NCBI GenBank assembly: GCA_947259915.1
Contig: CAMYOC010000040.1
Location: 27,072 to 91,071, forward strand
Origin: an uncultured Gammaproteobacteria bacterium
GTDB lineage: Bacteria; Pseudomonadota; Gammaproteobacteria; Steroidobacterales; XN24
DNA length: 64,000 bases
Direction of reading: 5' to 3'
This document shows, one piece after another, positions 17,891 to 28,160 of this stretch. The notes below the pieces were generated by a model. It made no database searches and had not been told where the DNA came from. It saw nothing but the letters and a program-made list of their open reading frames with translations. Positions within the stretch are counted from its first letter, which is position 1; every line of letters begins with the position of its first letter. The position numbers and the translations under genes were made by a program.

Positions 17891-18187
17891 AACGGGATCA
17901 GCGCTCCATGGCGGTTTTTTTCAGTCCGAAGGCAGCCTTGCGCGAAGTTCGGCTGCTTTGTTGATGCGATAGTATTGTTATCGGCCAACTCCGTTGATAA
18001 TTAAGGAAAAAGCCAGGGCAGGGCGTGATTCGAATCACGCTTCTGCCAATCTGGCGGAGCCGGGGGCCTCAAAACCCGGTTTTCGGCATCATCTGAAGGA
18101 CGCCAGACCCCGTTGCAGCCTGGTGTGTAGACTGCTAAGTACTATCTAGAACAATCAATCGTCCCGTCACCGGGAAGGGAGGCCAGG
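17891..18187. other. divergent promoter region
   Basis: 297 bp between the leftward c-di-GMP gene and the rightward cytochrome c gene. It holds the perfect palindrome at 18023-18040 near its middle. I cannot assign -35/-10 boxes with confidence. Confidence 0.45.
18023..18040. promoter_or_regulatory. perfect 18-bp palindrome, CRP/FNR-superfamily-like
   Basis: GCGTGATTCGAATCACGC contains GTGA-N6-TCAC (CRP type) and, read differently, GTGAT-N4-ATCAC, one base per half from the FNR/ANR site. An FNR-type reading would suit the neighbouring cytochrome c gene. It sits 133 bp from the c-di-GMP gene start and 148 bp from the cytochrome start. Confidence 0.5.
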
Positions 18188-18805
18188 ATGCGTATGTTGT
18201 GTTTGCTGCTGATGCTTACGGTGACCGGTGCCGGTGCCAGCGAACTCGGGGCCCTGGCCAAGCAATGCGCCGCCTGCCATGGCGTCGACGGCATCAGCCG
18301 CTGGCCTGACGTGCCGAATATCGCCGGTCTGCCTGAAGTAGTGATCGCCAACGCGCTCTATGACTATCGTGGCCACGCGCGGCCATGCCGAAAACCTGTC
18401 TGTGCCGAGGACGGTGCATGTCCGGATCTGAGCATGTGCGAGATTGCCGAGCCGATGACCGACGGACAGATGGACACCCTGGCGAGGTTTTATGCGGCGC
18501 GACCCTTTGGCAGCGCGGCCAACGAATATGACCCGCGACTGGCCGAGCAGGGACTGACGATCCACAATTCGAATTGCGAGATTTGCCACACGACAGGCGG
18601 CTCGGACCCGGAGGACGAGGCCAGCATCCTGCGTGGCCAGAACCGCGCGTATATCGCCAACGCGATGAATGACTATCGCAGTGGCAAGCGTCTGGGCGAG
18701 GCCGCGATGCTGAAGCGCCTGAATGCGCTGTCCGCCGAGGAAGTGGCGGCGCTGGTCGAATTTTATGCCAGCCCGCAGGTACCCGCGCCGCCGACGTTGC
18801 GCTGA
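18188..18805 (+). CDS. diheme cytochrome c, c4-like
   Basis: 205 aa with a signal sequence (MRMLCLLLMLTVTGAGAS). There are two c-type heme sites, CAACH (C27, C30, H31) and CEICH, one in each half. The halves share the pattern heme motif - (I/L)xGQ or (I/L)AGL - (I/A)xNAxxDYRxG, the internal duplication typical of cytochrome c4 and related diheme electron carriers of the periplasm. The first half carries an extra Cys-rich stretch (CRKPVCAEDGACPDLSMC), which is unusual. It is followed 20 nt later by the beta-CASP gene. The electron partners cannot be told from the neighbours. Confidence 0.88.
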   Translation: MRMLCLLLMLTVTGAGASELGALAKQCAACHGVDGISRWPDVPNIAGLPEVVIANALYDYRGHARPCRKPVCAEDGACPDLSMCEIAEPMTDGQMDTLARFYAARPFGSAANEYDPRLAEQGLTIHNSNCEICHTTGGSDPEDEASILRGQNRAYIANAMNDYRSGKRLGEAAMLKRLNALSAEEVAALVEFYASPQVPAPPTLR

Positions 18806-18825
18806 TCGGGCGCAGGAGGACCGGG

Positions 18826-20250
18826 TTGAAGCTCGAATTCTACGGTGCCGCCGGCGAGGTCACCGGCTCCTGCCATGTGCTCACCGTCGCCGACAAGAAG
18901 ATCCTGCTCGACTGCGGGCTGATCCAGGGTGGGCGTAAGCACGAGTCGCGCAATCGGGAGCCCTGGCCGTTTGCTCCGGGCGCCATCGACGCGGTGGTGC
19001 TGAGCCATGCCCATATCGACCATTCCGGCCGCCTGCCGCGGCTGATACGCGACGGCTTTGAAGGCCCGGTTTATGCTCAGCGCGCGACCCGCGACCTGTG
19101 CCGGATTATGCTCAAGGACGCCGGCTTTCTGGCCGAGAAGGAGGCCGAATCGGAGAATCGCAAGCGCCAGCGCAAGGGGCTCGCGCTGGTCCGGCCGCTC
19201 TACACCATGGACGACGCCAAGGCCTCGATGCGCAGCTTCAAAGGCATCGGCTACGATGAACGCAGACGCATCCTGCCCGGCGTGGAGATCCGTTTCCGCG
19301 ATGCCGGACATATCCTCGGTTCGGCCATGGTGGAACTGTGGCTGCGCGAGGGCGGGGTCGCCCGCAAGCTGGTGTTCAGCGGCGATATCGGTCATCACGG
19401 CGCGCCGATACTGCGCGACCCGTCGGTGATCGCCGAGGCCGACGTGGTACTGATGGAGAGCACCTACGGCGATCGTCTGCATCGCTCGCGAGAGGAGACG
19501 ATCCGGGAACTGGCGCAGATCTTCCGCGACGCCAGACACGATCGCGGCAATATCCTCATTCCCGCTTTCGCGGTCGGCCGCAGCCAGGAATTGCTGTATC
19601 TGTTTAGCCAGCACCAGGAGGACTGGGGGATGGAGAACTGGCGCGTGTTTCTCGACAGCCCGATGGCGATCCAGGCGACAGAGACCTATGCCCGCTACAG
19701 CCATCTGCATGACAGCGATGCCGCGGAACTATGGCGCTTGCGCGGCAACGGCAGTCGCTTGCTGCCGCACTTTCAGGCCACCCGCACCGCCCAACAATCC
19801 ATGGCCCTCAATCGTATCCACCAGGGCGCCATCATCCTGGCCGGCAGCGGCATGTGCGAGGGCGGGCGTATCAAGCACCATCTGAAGAACAACATCTGGC
19901 GCAACGGTTGCCATGTGCTTATCGTCGGCTATCAGGCCCAGGGCACGCTCGGGCGTCGGCTGGTCGATGGCGCTGATCGCATCCGTCTGTGGGGCGAAGC
20001 GATAAAGGTGTCCGCCCGTATCCACACCGTGGGTGGCCTGTCCGCCCATGCCGATCAGGACGGCCTGGTGGCCTGGTACGCCGGTTTTGACCAGCGGCCG
20101 CCCTTGTTCCTGGTCCACGGCGAGAACAAGGCGCAGCAGGCACTGGCCGAGCGCTTGCGCGGCGAACTCCAGGCCGATGTCGGCATTGCCCGACGCGGCG
20201 AGGTGCTGGATTTGACCGATCTGCGCTCGGTGCGGCGTGCCGCGGCCTGA
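18826..20250 (+). CDS. MBL-fold beta-CASP RNA-processing hydrolase
   Basis: 474 aa from a TTG start with AGGAGG 6 nt upstream. Zinc-site motifs of the metallo-beta-lactamase fold are seen in order: HAHIDHSGRLPRL, FRDAGHILGSAM, SGDIGHH, MESTYGDRLH, then the beta-CASP insertion (FAVGRSQELLYLF ... SGMCEGGRIKHHL) and the C-terminal GGLSAHADQDGL. These match the CPSF/RNase J-like group that cuts or degrades RNA. The protein is cytoplasmic (no signal sequence). The exact substrate is unknown; proteobacterial members of this subgroup have not been well characterised, to my knowledge. Confidence 0.9.
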   Translation: MKLEFYGAAGEVTGSCHVLTVADKKILLDCGLIQGGRKHESRNREPWPFAPGAIDAVVLSHAHIDHSGRLPRLIRDGFEGPVYAQRATRDLCRIMLKDAGFLAEKEAESENRKRQRKGLALVRPLYTMDDAKASMRSFKGIGYDERRRILPGVEIRFRDAGHILGSAMVELWLREGGVARKLVFSGDIGHHGAPILRDPSVIAEADVVLMESTYGDRLHRSREETIRELAQIFRDARHDRGNILIPAFAVGRSQELLYLFSQHQEDWGMENWRVFLDSPMAIQATETYARYSHLHDSDAAELWRLRGNGSRLLPHFQATRTAQQSMALNRIHQGAIILAGSGMCEGGRIKHHLKNNIWRNGCHVLIVGYQAQGTLGRRLVDGADRIRLWGEAIKVSARIHTVGGLSAHADQDGLVAWYAGFDQRPPLFLVHGENKAQQALAERLRGELQADVGIARRGEVLDLTDLRSVRRAAA

Positions 20251-20292
20251 CCCCGGTTATCGCGGGAGCTTAGGACCGGTGCGGGGGGTCGC

Positions 20293-20496
20293 TCAGTCCT
20301 TGAGGACGAACGTGACCTTCATGCGGACCCGATAACCCACTATTTTTCCGTCCTTTACAGACACTTCTTGATCTGCAATCCAGGCGCTGCGCACATAGTG
20401 CAGGGTCTTGTGGGTCCGATCGATGGCCAGCTTAATGGCGTCGTCAAAGCTCTTTTTCGATTCGGCGGTGATCTCGGTTACGCGTGCGACAGACAT
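20293..20496 (-). CDS. dodecin flavin-binding protein
   Basis: 67 aa, full length for the family. It shows the dodecin pattern VTEITAESKKSFDDAI ... and the flavin-stacking Trp in RSAWIADQEVSVKDGKI, ending YRVRMKVTFVLKD. Dodecins form hollow 12-mers that store flavins or CoA derivatives. An AGGAG-like site (CAGGAGGCTGACC) lies just upstream. It converges with the beta-CASP gene. Confidence 0.95.
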   Translation of the reverse strand: MSVARVTEITAESKKSFDDAIKLAIDRTHKTLHYVRSAWIADQEVSVKDGKIVGYRVRMKVTFVLKD

Positions 20497-20766
20497 GGTC
20501 AGCCTCCTGCTTGGGTTGAAATATCGCTAGTCGATAAAAAGCGTAGCAGGAAGCCAAAGAGGGCGCCGACGCCAGACGCACCCATGACCATCTGCCGGGA
20601 TCGTGGATCCATATCGCCCACCGCCGCAGACTGCCCGGCCTCATGGACGGTCCGCTATTGACCTCTCTACGGGCAGCTCATCGCGACGGCAGACCGAGCC
20701 AGCGCCGGGGTCTCATCGCGGCCGCCGTTGCGGTCGGGCTGCGGTGCGCGTCCTGCTGACCAGCTC

Positions 20767-21162
20767 CTACGGCTGATAATCAGCATAGGATTTCTCCTCG
20801 ATTAGCTCGGAGCCGGTTTCCATGTTGATGCGCCGCTTGATCGCCGCGCGGCGGTCGTTCTGGATGTAGACGGATCGGGCCAGCTCTATGAACTCAGGGC
20901 CAAAGTCGACCGCGTTTTCCTTTGCCCTGATCCGGTCCTCGATCTCCCAGAGCGCCTCGTTGACGACCTTGAGTTCGGCCCGGGCCTCGTCGATGTCCTG
21001 ATCGGACAGCACGGTGTTCTCCCAGATGCGGTTCAGACGCTCGAGTTCGCGGCGCACGTTGGCCAGCGGGCCCGCGCGGGTAATCCGCTCGGATTTGATC
21101 TCCAGGATGGTCAGCTTGTCGATGAGTTCGCCCACCGAGATGGGCACGCGAATTTCGCTCAT
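20767..21162 (-). CDS. DUF6165 family protein
   Basis: 131 aa from ATG 21162, chosen for GGAG 6-7 nt upstream; a longer frame overlaps the region of the previous stop. It begins MSEIRVPISVGELIDKLTIL and continues with charged helices (ARAELKVVNEALWEIEDRIR), the pattern of small cytosolic DUF6165 proteins often found by cell-surface glycan genes. It lies 34 nt after the glycosyltransferase 9 gene on the same strand. The function is not known. Confidence 0.75.
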   Translation of the reverse strand: MSEIRVPISVGELIDKLTILEIKSERITRAGPLANVRRELERLNRIWENTVLSDQDIDEARAELKVVNEALWEIEDRIRAKENAVDFGPEFIELARSVYIQNDRRAAIKRRINMETGSELIEEKSYADYQP

Positions 21163-21196
21163 GACTGCTCCGGCTGCATCAGGTCTGGCACCGCGA

Positions 21197-22270
21197 TTAT
21201 GCCTGTATCCCGGCTCCGGCCGCCATGAATGCATCCAGTCGTTCGATGACGTCGTCGACAGTCACCAGATCCATCACGCCAGGCCGCTCGATCTTCGTGC
21301 CCCACTTCAGTGTTGCAGCCGGCCGGCCAAAGAATCTGCGCGCGGCGTCGTCATAACGGTCCACGCACCAATCCCGGCTGAGATAGGGGCCGCTGCGCTG
21401 CGGGTTGCTGGCGGCATGGAGGCCGATCACCGGCGTGCCGGTCGCGGTCGCCAGGTGCATCGGCCCGGAGTCGGGTGAGATCAGCAGGCTCGCGCGTTCC
21501 AGCACCGCGAGCAGTTGTTTGATCGTGTCTTTGCCGATCAGATCGAGCGGCGCTGAATCCATGGCCTTGGCGATGGCATCGCCCATGCGGCGTTCGAGCT
21601 CGGAAGGTCCGCCGCAGAGCACGATGCGAAAGCCATGGCGGGCAGCGGCGTAGTCGGCCACCCTGGCATAGCGTTCTGCACGCCAGTTCCGCAGCGGATG
21701 ACTGGAGCAGGGGCTTATGATCAATGCGGGCTCGTCGCCGAGCATCCTGGCCGCCGCGTCTCGCGCCGTGGCCGGGACCGGAATGTCCCAACGCAGCTCC
21801 CGATGGGTGATGCCGAGGGTGCTGGCGAAGCTGAAAAAACTGTCCAGCACATGCTCTCCGCCCGCCGCCGGTATGCGCCGATTGACGAACAGCCCGTGCA
21901 GATCCCTGGAGCGACCTCGATCGTAGCCGAGACGGATTGGCGCCTTGACCGCCAGGCTCGCGAGGTTGGCGCGCAACGAGACCTGCGCGTGGAGCAGTAC
22001 ATCAAAGCGATGACCGGCGAGATGCCGCCGCAGAGCGAACGGTGCCCGCCAGCCCTGCGTCTTGTCGAATACGTAGAAATCGACGCCCGGCAGATCGCCG
22101 ACCAGCTGATGCTCAAGCCGGCCCAGACACCAGCCCAACCGCGTCTGCGGCCACTGGGCCTGGATGCTGCGCACCACCGGCACCATGTGCGAGACATCGC
22201 CGAGCGCGGACAGGCGCAGCAGGCAGAGGCTGGCCGGGGGCTCGAGCAGCGGCAGGGGCGTTTCAGGCAT
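21197..22270 (-). CDS. glycosyltransferase family 9 (heptosyltransferase-like)
   Basis: 357 aa. The N-terminal LCLLRLSALGDVSHMVPVVRSIQAQWP and the donor-site block LLISPDSGPMHLATATGTPVIGL are typical of WaaC/WaaF-type GT9 enzymes that add ADP-heptose to the inner core of lipopolysaccharide. SPCSSHPLRNWRAERYA is the matching mid-protein motif. It is cytoplasmic or peripheral to the inner membrane. Which residue it adds cannot be told, so no gene symbol is given. It is divergent from sucA and cotranscribed with the DUF6165 gene. Confidence 0.9.
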   Translation of the reverse strand: MPETPLPLLEPPASLCLLRLSALGDVSHMVPVVRSIQAQWPQTRLGWCLGRLEHQLVGDLPGVDFYVFDKTQGWRAPFALRRHLAGHRFDVLLHAQVSLRANLASLAVKAPIRLGYDRGRSRDLHGLFVNRRIPAAGGEHVLDSFFSFASTLGITHRELRWDIPVPATARDAAARMLGDEPALIISPCSSHPLRNWRAERYARVADYAAARHGFRIVLCGGPSELERRMGDAIAKAMDSAPLDLIGKDTIKQLLAVLERASLLISPDSGPMHLATATGTPVIGLHAASNPQRSGPYLSRDWCVDRYDDAARRFFGRPAATLKWGTKIERPGVMDLVTVDDVIERLDAFMAAGAGIQA

Positions 22271-22561
22271 GTCTCGGCGTTCTGCGTAGCGGTGCCCCGG
22301 AATGGGGGCATCGAGGGGGTGATTCTAGCGCCTGCCCGGCGCTCGTCCCATCGAACGGAATCGGTTGCTGCGCCGTTTTATCAAGGACGGCCATCAGCTA
22401 AACTAACTGGCTTTGGGGTGGACCCGGGACGATTCCCGGCCACAGCGGAAATTCCCGGCAAGATGTTCAGGCGTCGCCGCCGCGGCAAACCGGCACATCC
22501 GGTGGTCGCGTCGGCGTCCGGGTGGCGAGCGCAAACCGGGCCAGGCGGCCCGAGCAGGACG

Positions 22562-25417
22562 ATGAGCAAGAGTTTAGAAGACCGATATCGCAGCAGTCCG
22601 TTGTTTGGCGGTAACGCACCGTTTGTCGAACAACAGTACGAGCAATATCTGCTTGACCCTGCCTCGGTCAGCGACGAATTGCGCAGCTATTTCGATGGCC
22701 TGGGTCCACGCGACAGCGAAGAGGTGCCGCGCGGACCCGTGGAAGCCAGCTTGCGTCAGTTTGCGCTGCGTCCACCCCAGAGCGGGGCCTCAGAAGATCT
22801 GCTGGCAAAGCAGGCCGGTGTCATGCAGCTATTCGAGGCCTATCGCATGCGTGGGCACCAGCTCGCGGACCTGGATCCGCTGGGCCTGGTGCGGCCTGAG
22901 ACGCCAAAGGAACTGGATCCGGCACGCTACGGTTTGTCCGCACAGGATCACGACACGCGTTTCGCAGTGACCGGCATCGAAGGCCGCTCGACCATGACGC
23001 TGGGCGAGATCATCGGGCGCCTCGAGCAGATCTATCGCGGCACCATCGGCGCCGAGCTGGTCCACATCACCTCCCGCGAGGAGCGGGCCTGGCTCCAGAC
23101 CCGCTTTGAAAAGGCGGTAGCCGATCGGCAGGTGAGCGCCGAAGAAAAGCTGCGGATCCTGCAGGAGCTGACTGCGGCGGAGGGCATCGAGCGTTATCTG
23201 CATACCCGTTATGTGGGTCAGAAGCGTTTCTCACTGGAAGGCGGCGAGAGCCTGATCCCGCTGCTGTCGGATCTGGCTCTGCATGCCGGCACCAGTGGCG
23301 TCGAGGAGATCGTCATCGGCATGGCCCACCGCGGCCGCATCAATGTGCTGGTCAATATCATGGGCAAGGCGCCCGGCGAGCTGTTCTCCGAGTTCGAGGG
23401 CAGCTATGACGTCAGCACCAAGACCGGTTCCGGCGACGTCAAATACCACCTCGGCTTCTCGTCGGATATGCGCACACCGGGCGGCAACGTACACCTGGTG
23501 CTGGCATTCAACCCATCGCATCTGGAGATCGTCAATCCGGTGGTCGAGGGCTCGGCACGGGCCCGCCAGGGTTTCCGCGAGGACGCGAAGGGCGACCGGG
23601 TGATCCCGCTGCTGATCCACGGCGACGCCGCCTTCGCCGGTCAGGGTGTGGTCATGGAGACGCTACAGATGTCGCAGACGCGGGGCTTCGGCACCGGCGG
23701 CACCGTGCATATCGTCACCAACAACCAGGTCGGCTTTACCACCAGCAATCCACAGGACGCGCGTTCCACGCTTTATTGCAGCGACGTGGCGAAGATGGTC
23801 GAAGCGCCGATCTTTCACGTCAACGGTGACGACCCGGAGGCCGTGCTGCTGGTCACCCGTCTGGCGGTGGACTACCGGCAGCGCTTCGGCAAGGACGTGG
23901 TCATCGACATGGTCTGTTACCGGCGCCACGGCCACAACGAGGCCGATGAGCCGGCGGCCACCCAGCCGGCCATGTACAAGGTGATCCGCAGTCATCCCAC
24001 GTTACGCCGTCTCTATGCAGAGAAGCTGGTGGCCGAGGGGCTGGTCAGCGACGACGATGCGCGAGCGATGGTCGAGTCCTATCGCGCCGGCCTGGACGAG
24101 GGCCAGGTCCTGTCGCCCTTGTCCCTGGGCATGGTCGGCACCCCCTATACCGTGGACTGGACCGGCTTTATGACCGCGGACTGGGATGCGCCGGTCGAGA
24201 CGGGACTGCCGTCGGCGCGCCTGGCCGAGCTGGCGGACGGGATCTGCCGGGTACCGGAACAACACAAGATGCACCCCCGCGTCGAACGCATCATGGCCGA
24301 CCGCCGACGCATGGCGGCGGGTGAGATTCCGCTGGACTGGGGGTTCGCCGAAACCATGGCCTACGCCAGCATCCTGACCGACGGCAACGACATCCGTCTG
24401 ACCGGCCAGGACAGCGGGCGCGGCACCTTCTTCCATCGCCACGCGGTACTCCACGAGCAGACCGGCGGCGAGCCCTATCTGCCGCTGCGGCATCTGCGAG
24501 AGGATCAGGCCCGCTTTTTTGTGACCGACTCGCTGCTGTCCGAAGAGGCCGCGCTGGGTTTTGAATACGGTTTTGCCACCACCGACCCCTACACCCTGGT
24601 GATCTGGGAGGCCCAGTTTGGCGATTTCGTCAATGGCGCCCAGGTGGTCATCGACCAATTCATCAGTTCGGGCGAGTCAAAATGGGCCCGGGTCTGCGGT
24701 GTGACGCTGCTGTTGCCCCACGGGTATGAAGGGCAGGGCCCCGAACATTCCTCGGCTCGGCTGGAGCGTTTTCTGCAGCTCTGCGCGGAGAACAACATGC
24801 TGGTCTGCGTGCCGTCCACACCAGCGCAGATCTTCCACCTGTTGCGTCGCCAGATTCGCCGCAGCTTCCGCAAGCCGCTGGTGGTGATGACGCCGAAGAG
24901 TCTGTTGCGTCATCGCCTGGCCGTCTCCGGCATGGAGGAACTGGGTGCCGGGCACGAGTTTGGTGAGCTGTTGCCAGAGATCGATGACATCGATGCAAAG
25001 AGCGTCCGCCGCGTGGTGTTCTGCAGCGGCAAGGTGTTTTACGACTTGCTCGAGAAGCGTCGCGCCGAGGACATCCGCGATATCGCTCTTATCCGCCTCG
25101 AGCAGCTCTATCCATTCCCGATCGACCGCTATGCGGCTACCGTCGCCCACTACCGCAATGCTCGCGAGATCGTCTGGTGCCAGGAGGAGCCGCAGAATCA
25201 GGGCGCCTGGTACCAGATCCGTCATCGGCTGCAGGAACCGCTCGATGACCAGCATGAGCTGTTCTACGCCGGCCGCATGGGCGCCGCGGCCCCGGCCGCG
25301 GGCTATTACAAGCTGCATGCGGCCCAGCAGGAGGGGCTGGTCAACGCAGCGCTCGACATCATGGCCGACCGCTCGGCCACCCATACCGAATCATCAAAAA
25401 TCAGGAAGAAGGCATGA
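22562..25417 (+). CDS. sucA: 2-oxoglutarate dehydrogenase E1
   Basis: 951 aa from ATG 22562; the frame is open for another 309 codons upstream, but that part overlaps the divergent glycosyltransferase and lacks homology. The E1 N-terminus is classical ([29 protein letters not shown] in pieces), followed by the small linker [13 protein letters not shown], the thiamine diphosphate domain ([45 protein letters not shown]) and the transketolase-like half ([32 protein letters not shown]). It decarboxylates 2-oxoglutarate and passes the succinyl group to SucB. It overlaps sucB by four bases (ATGA). Confidence 0.97.
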   Translation: MSKSLEDRYRSSPLFGGNAPFVEQQYEQYLLDPASVSDELRSYFDGLGPRDSEEVPRGPVEASLRQFALRPPQSGASEDLLAKQAGVMQLFEAYRMRGHQLADLDPLGLVRPETPKELDPARYGLSAQDHDTRFAVTGIEGRSTMTLGEIIGRLEQIYRGTIGAELVHITSREERAWLQTRFEKAVADRQVSAEEKLRILQELTAAEGIERYLHTRYVGQKRFSLEGGESLIPLLSDLALHAGTSGVEEIVIGMAHRGRINVLVNIMGKAPGELFSEFEGSYDVSTKTGSGDVKYHLGFSSDMRTPGGNVHLVLAFNPSHLEIVNPVVEGSARARQGFREDAKGDRVIPLLIHGDAAFAGQGVVMETLQMSQTRGFGTGGTVHIVTNNQVGFTTSNPQDARSTLYCSDVAKMVEAPIFHVNGDDPEAVLLVTRLAVDYRQRFGKDVVIDMVCYRRHGHNEADEPAATQPAMYKVIRSHPTLRRLYAEKLVAEGLVSDDDARAMVESYRAGLDEGQVLSPLSLGMVGTPYTVDWTGFMTADWDAPVETGLPSARLAELADGICRVPEQHKMHPRVERIMADRRRMAAGEIPLDWGFAETMAYASILTDGNDIRLTGQDSGRGTFFHRHAVLHEQTGGEPYLPLRHLREDQARFFVTDSLLSEEAALGFEYGFATTDPYTLVIWEAQFGDFVNGAQVVIDQFISSGESKWARVCGVTLLLPHGYEGQGPEHSSARLERFLQLCAENNMLVCVPSTPAQIFHLLRRQIRRSFRKPLVVMTPKSLLRHRLAVSGMEELGAGHEFGELLPEIDDIDAKSVRRVVFCSGKVFYDLLEKRRAEDIRDIALIRLEQLYPFPIDRYAATVAHYRNAREIVWCQEEPQNQGAWYQIRHRLQEPLDDQHELFYAGRMGAAAPAAGYYKLHAAQQEGLVNAALDIMADRSATHTESSKIRKKA

Positions 25418-26658
25418 GTATCGAAGTCAAGGTCCCGCAGCTGCCCGAGTCGGTGGCTGACGCCACGCTGGTTTCATGGCACAAGGGACCCGGTGATCGG
25501 GTCAGCAGAGACGAGAATCTGGTCGATCTGGAGACCGACAAGGTCGTCCTCGAGGTGCCGTCACCGGCAGACGGGGTGCTCAAGGAGATCCGCATCCCGG
25601 ATGGCACCACGGTGACCAGCGGCGAAATCCTGGCAGTCATCGAGGCGGGTGCGGCAGCGGCACCTGAGCCAGCCGCAGCGTCTGCCGCGGCCCCGTCCGC
25701 TCAGCCATCCACCGCGCCCGTGGCCGCCGCGCCAACGCCGGCCGAAGAGGCTGCGGCCCGTGGCGGCGCGGCCGATAAACTGAGCCCGGCGGTACGCCGC
25801 CTGGTCGAGGAACACGGGCTGGACGCCGCAATGATTCCGGGCAGCGGCCGCGATGGACGGATCACCAAGGCCGACGTGATGCAGTTTCTCGAGCGTGGGA
25901 AAACCCCGACACCGACACCGACACCGGCGCCATCCGCGCCGGCCCCGGTCGCCGGCAGCCGCGGCGAACGCCGGGTGCCGATGACCCGGCTGCGTGCGCG
26001 GATTGCCGACCGCATGGTGGAGGCGCAACACGCCGCAGCGATGCTGACCTCCTTCAACGAAGTCGATCTGGGCGAGGTGATGCGGCTGCGCAAACAGTAC
26101 CGGGACAGTTTCGAGAAGAAGTACGGCGTGCGCATCGGCTATATGTCGTTTTTCGTCAAGGCCGCGATCGAGGCGCTGCGCAAGTTCCCGGTGGTCAACG
26201 CGTCGATCGAAGACAATGACATTGTCTATCACGACCATCACGATATCGGTATCGCCGTCTCCACCGAGCGCGGACTGCTGGTGCCGGTGCTGCGCAATGC
26301 CGAGAATCAGAGCTTCGCCGATATCGAGAACAACATCGTCGACTATGCGACGCGCGCCCGTGACGGCCAGATCCAGATCGGCGAGTTGACCGGCGGGACG
26401 TTTACCATCACCAACGGCGGCGTGTTTGGTTCGCTGATGTCGACCCCGATCATCAACCCGCCGCAGAGCGCGATCCTTGGCATGCACAAGATCCAGGAGC
26501 GGCCGATGGTAGTGGACGGAGAGATCCGCATCAGGCCGATGATGTATATCGCGCTGACCTACGATCACCGCATCATCGATGGTCGCGAGGCGGTGCAGTT
26601 CCTGGTCAGCGTCAAGGAATCGCTGGAAGACCCGGCGCGTCTGCTGATCCAGGTCTGA
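25414..26658 (+). CDS. sucB: dihydrolipoyl succinyltransferase E2
   Basis: 414 aa. One lipoyl domain (lipoyl lysine K43 in [11 protein letters not shown]), an Ala/Pro-rich linker, a peripheral subunit-binding domain ([19 protein letters not shown] ... [13 protein letters not shown]), a second linker with PTPTPTP repeats, and the catalytic domain ending [16 protein letters not shown] with the active-site His and Asp. It is the core of the 2-oxoglutarate dehydrogenase complex. ATG overlaps the sucA stop, so translation is coupled. A strong hairpin follows before lpd. Confidence 0.97.
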   Translation: MSIEVKVPQLPESVADATLVSWHKGPGDRVSRDENLVDLETDKVVLEVPSPADGVLKEIRIPDGTTVTSGEILAVIEAGAAAAPEPAAASAAAPSAQPSTAPVAAAPTPAEEAAARGGAADKLSPAVRRLVEEHGLDAAMIPGSGRDGRITKADVMQFLERGKTPTPTPTPAPSAPAPVAGSRGERRVPMTRLRARIADRMVEAQHAAAMLTSFNEVDLGEVMRLRKQYRDSFEKKYGVRIGYMSFFVKAAIEALRKFPVVNASIEDNDIVYHDHHDIGIAVSTERGLLVPVLRNAENQSFADIENNIVDYATRARDGQIQIGELTGGTFTITNGGVFGSLMSTPIINPPQSAILGMHKIQERPMVVDGEIRIRPMMYIALTYDHRIIDGREAVQFLVSVKESLEDPARLLIQV

Positions 26659-26671
26659 GCAAGCAAGATCA

Positions 26672-26701
26672 GCGGCGGCCGGCAGCCATGCCGGCCGCCG
26701 C
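26672..26701 (+). promoter_or_regulatory. 13-bp intercistronic hairpin between sucB and lpd
   Basis: GCGGCGGCCGGCA and its exact complement flank a 4-nt loop (GCCA). No T-run follows, so it is better read as an RNA-stabilising or expression-tuning stem between the E2 and E3 genes than as a full terminator. Confidence 0.6.
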
Positions 26702-26722
26702 CATTTCCAACAGGTGAATGAA

Positions 26723-28150
26723 ATGAGTGAGAAGTACGACGTCATCGTCATCGGCGCCGGTCCGGCCGGCTACGTGGCCGCGATCCGCGCTGGCCAACAC
26801 GGATTGAAGACCGCCTGCATCGACAAATGGAAAAACTACGATGGCAGCACCGCGTTCGGCGGCACCTGTCTCAACGCCGGCTGTATCCCCTCCAAGGCCC
26901 TGCTCGAGAGTTCCGAGCTCTACCACCGGGCGCGAGAGGAGTTCTCGGTCCATGGCATCAGCACCGGCGAGGTGTCGATGGACATCGGCGCCATGCAGAA
27001 GCGTAAAGCCGGCATCGTCAAACAGCTCACCGGCGGTATCACCGCGCTGTTCAAAGCCAACAAGGTGGATGGTCTTCAGGGCAGCGGAGAGTTCCTCGGC
27101 GATGGCAAAGTCAGATATGTCTCCCATGATGGCGAGGAGAAGATGCTCGAGGCGGAGCATGTGGTGCTGGCCACCGGTTCCGAACCGATCGAACTAAAGT
27201 CGATCCCGTTCGACGAGGTCAACGTGGTCGATTCCTGGCGCGCATTGGAGTTCGACGCGGTACCGCCGCGGCTCGGCGTCATCGGCGGCGGCGTCATCGG
27301 TCTCGAGCTGGGCAGCGTGTGGAAGCGGCTCGGTTCAGAGGTCACCGTGCTGGAGGCGATGGATGATTTCCTGTTTATGGCCGATCGCCAGATCGCCAAA
27401 GATGCGCTGCGCCAGTTCAAGCGCCAGGGACTCGATATCAAACTGGGCGCGAAAGTGACCGCCGCCGAGGTCGGCGACAGCGGTGTCGCGCTTAGCTATG
27501 AAGACAAGACGGGCACACAGCAGCTACAGGTGGACAAAGTGGTGGTGGCGGTCGGCCGCAGACCCTACACCGAGGGTCTGCTGGGCGCCGGTGCCGGGAT
27601 CGAGCTGGACGAGCGCGGCTTTATCAAGGTGGATGAAGAATGCCGCACCGGCGTTGACGGCGTGTGGGCCGTGGGCGACGCGGTGCGCGGCCCCATGCTG
27701 GCCCATAAGGGCTCGGAAGAGGGCGTCATGGTGGCCGACCTGATCGCCGGCGAAGTGGCGGAGGTCAATTACGCAGTGATCCCCTCGATCATCTACACCG
27801 CGCCGGAAGTGGCATGGGTGGGCAAGACCGAGGAGCAGGCGAAAGAATCCGGTCTGCCCTACAAGGTCGGCACTTTTTCGTTTGCCGCCAACGGTCGCGC
27901 CAAAGGGATGGAGCAGGCGGTCGGCATGGTCAAGATCATCGCCTCCGCCGATGACGATCTGATCATCGGCGCGCATATCCTCGGCCCGATGGCTGGCGAA
28001 CTGATCGGCGAGATCGTGCTCGGCATGGAGTTCTCGGCCAGCGCTGAGGATCTGCAGCGGACCATCCACGCGCACCCGACCCTGTCCGAGGCAGTGCACG
28101 AGGCGGCACTGGCCGTCGACAATCGGGCCATCCACGCGATCAACAAATAG
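26723..28150 (+). CDS. lpd: dihydrolipoyl dehydrogenase E3
   Basis: 475 aa from ATG 26723 with AGGTGA 5 nt upstream (a GTG nine bases earlier is less well placed). FAD-binding DVIVIGAGPAGYVAAIRAG, redox disulfide GGTCLNAGCIPSKALL, NAD-binding GVIGGGVIGLELGSVW, second FAD motif GVWAVGDAVRGPMLAHKG and the C-terminal catalytic HAHPTLSEAVHEA. It reoxidises the lipoyl groups of SucB and other 2-oxoacid dehydrogenases. Confidence 0.97.
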   Translation: MSEKYDVIVIGAGPAGYVAAIRAGQHGLKTACIDKWKNYDGSTAFGGTCLNAGCIPSKALLESSELYHRAREEFSVHGISTGEVSMDIGAMQKRKAGIVKQLTGGITALFKANKVDGLQGSGEFLGDGKVRYVSHDGEEKMLEAEHVVLATGSEPIELKSIPFDEVNVVDSWRALEFDAVPPRLGVIGGGVIGLELGSVWKRLGSEVTVLEAMDDFLFMADRQIAKDALRQFKRQGLDIKLGAKVTAAEVGDSGVALSYEDKTGTQQLQVDKVVVAVGRRPYTEGLLGAGAGIELDERGFIKVDEECRTGVDGVWAVGDAVRGPMLAHKGSEEGVMVADLIAGEVAEVNYAVIPSIIYTAPEVAWVGKTEEQAKESGLPYKVGTFSFAANGRAKGMEQAVGMVKIIASADDDLIIGAHILGPMAGELIGEIVLGMEFSASAEDLQRTIHAHPTLSEAVHEAALAVDNRAIHAINK

Positions 28151-28160
28151 CGCAGCGCGA

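Noticed and set aside
21635..22561. N-terminal extension of sucA by 309 codons
   Set aside because: It runs antisense to a well-supported glycosyltransferase; the normal E1 N-terminus begins at 22562.
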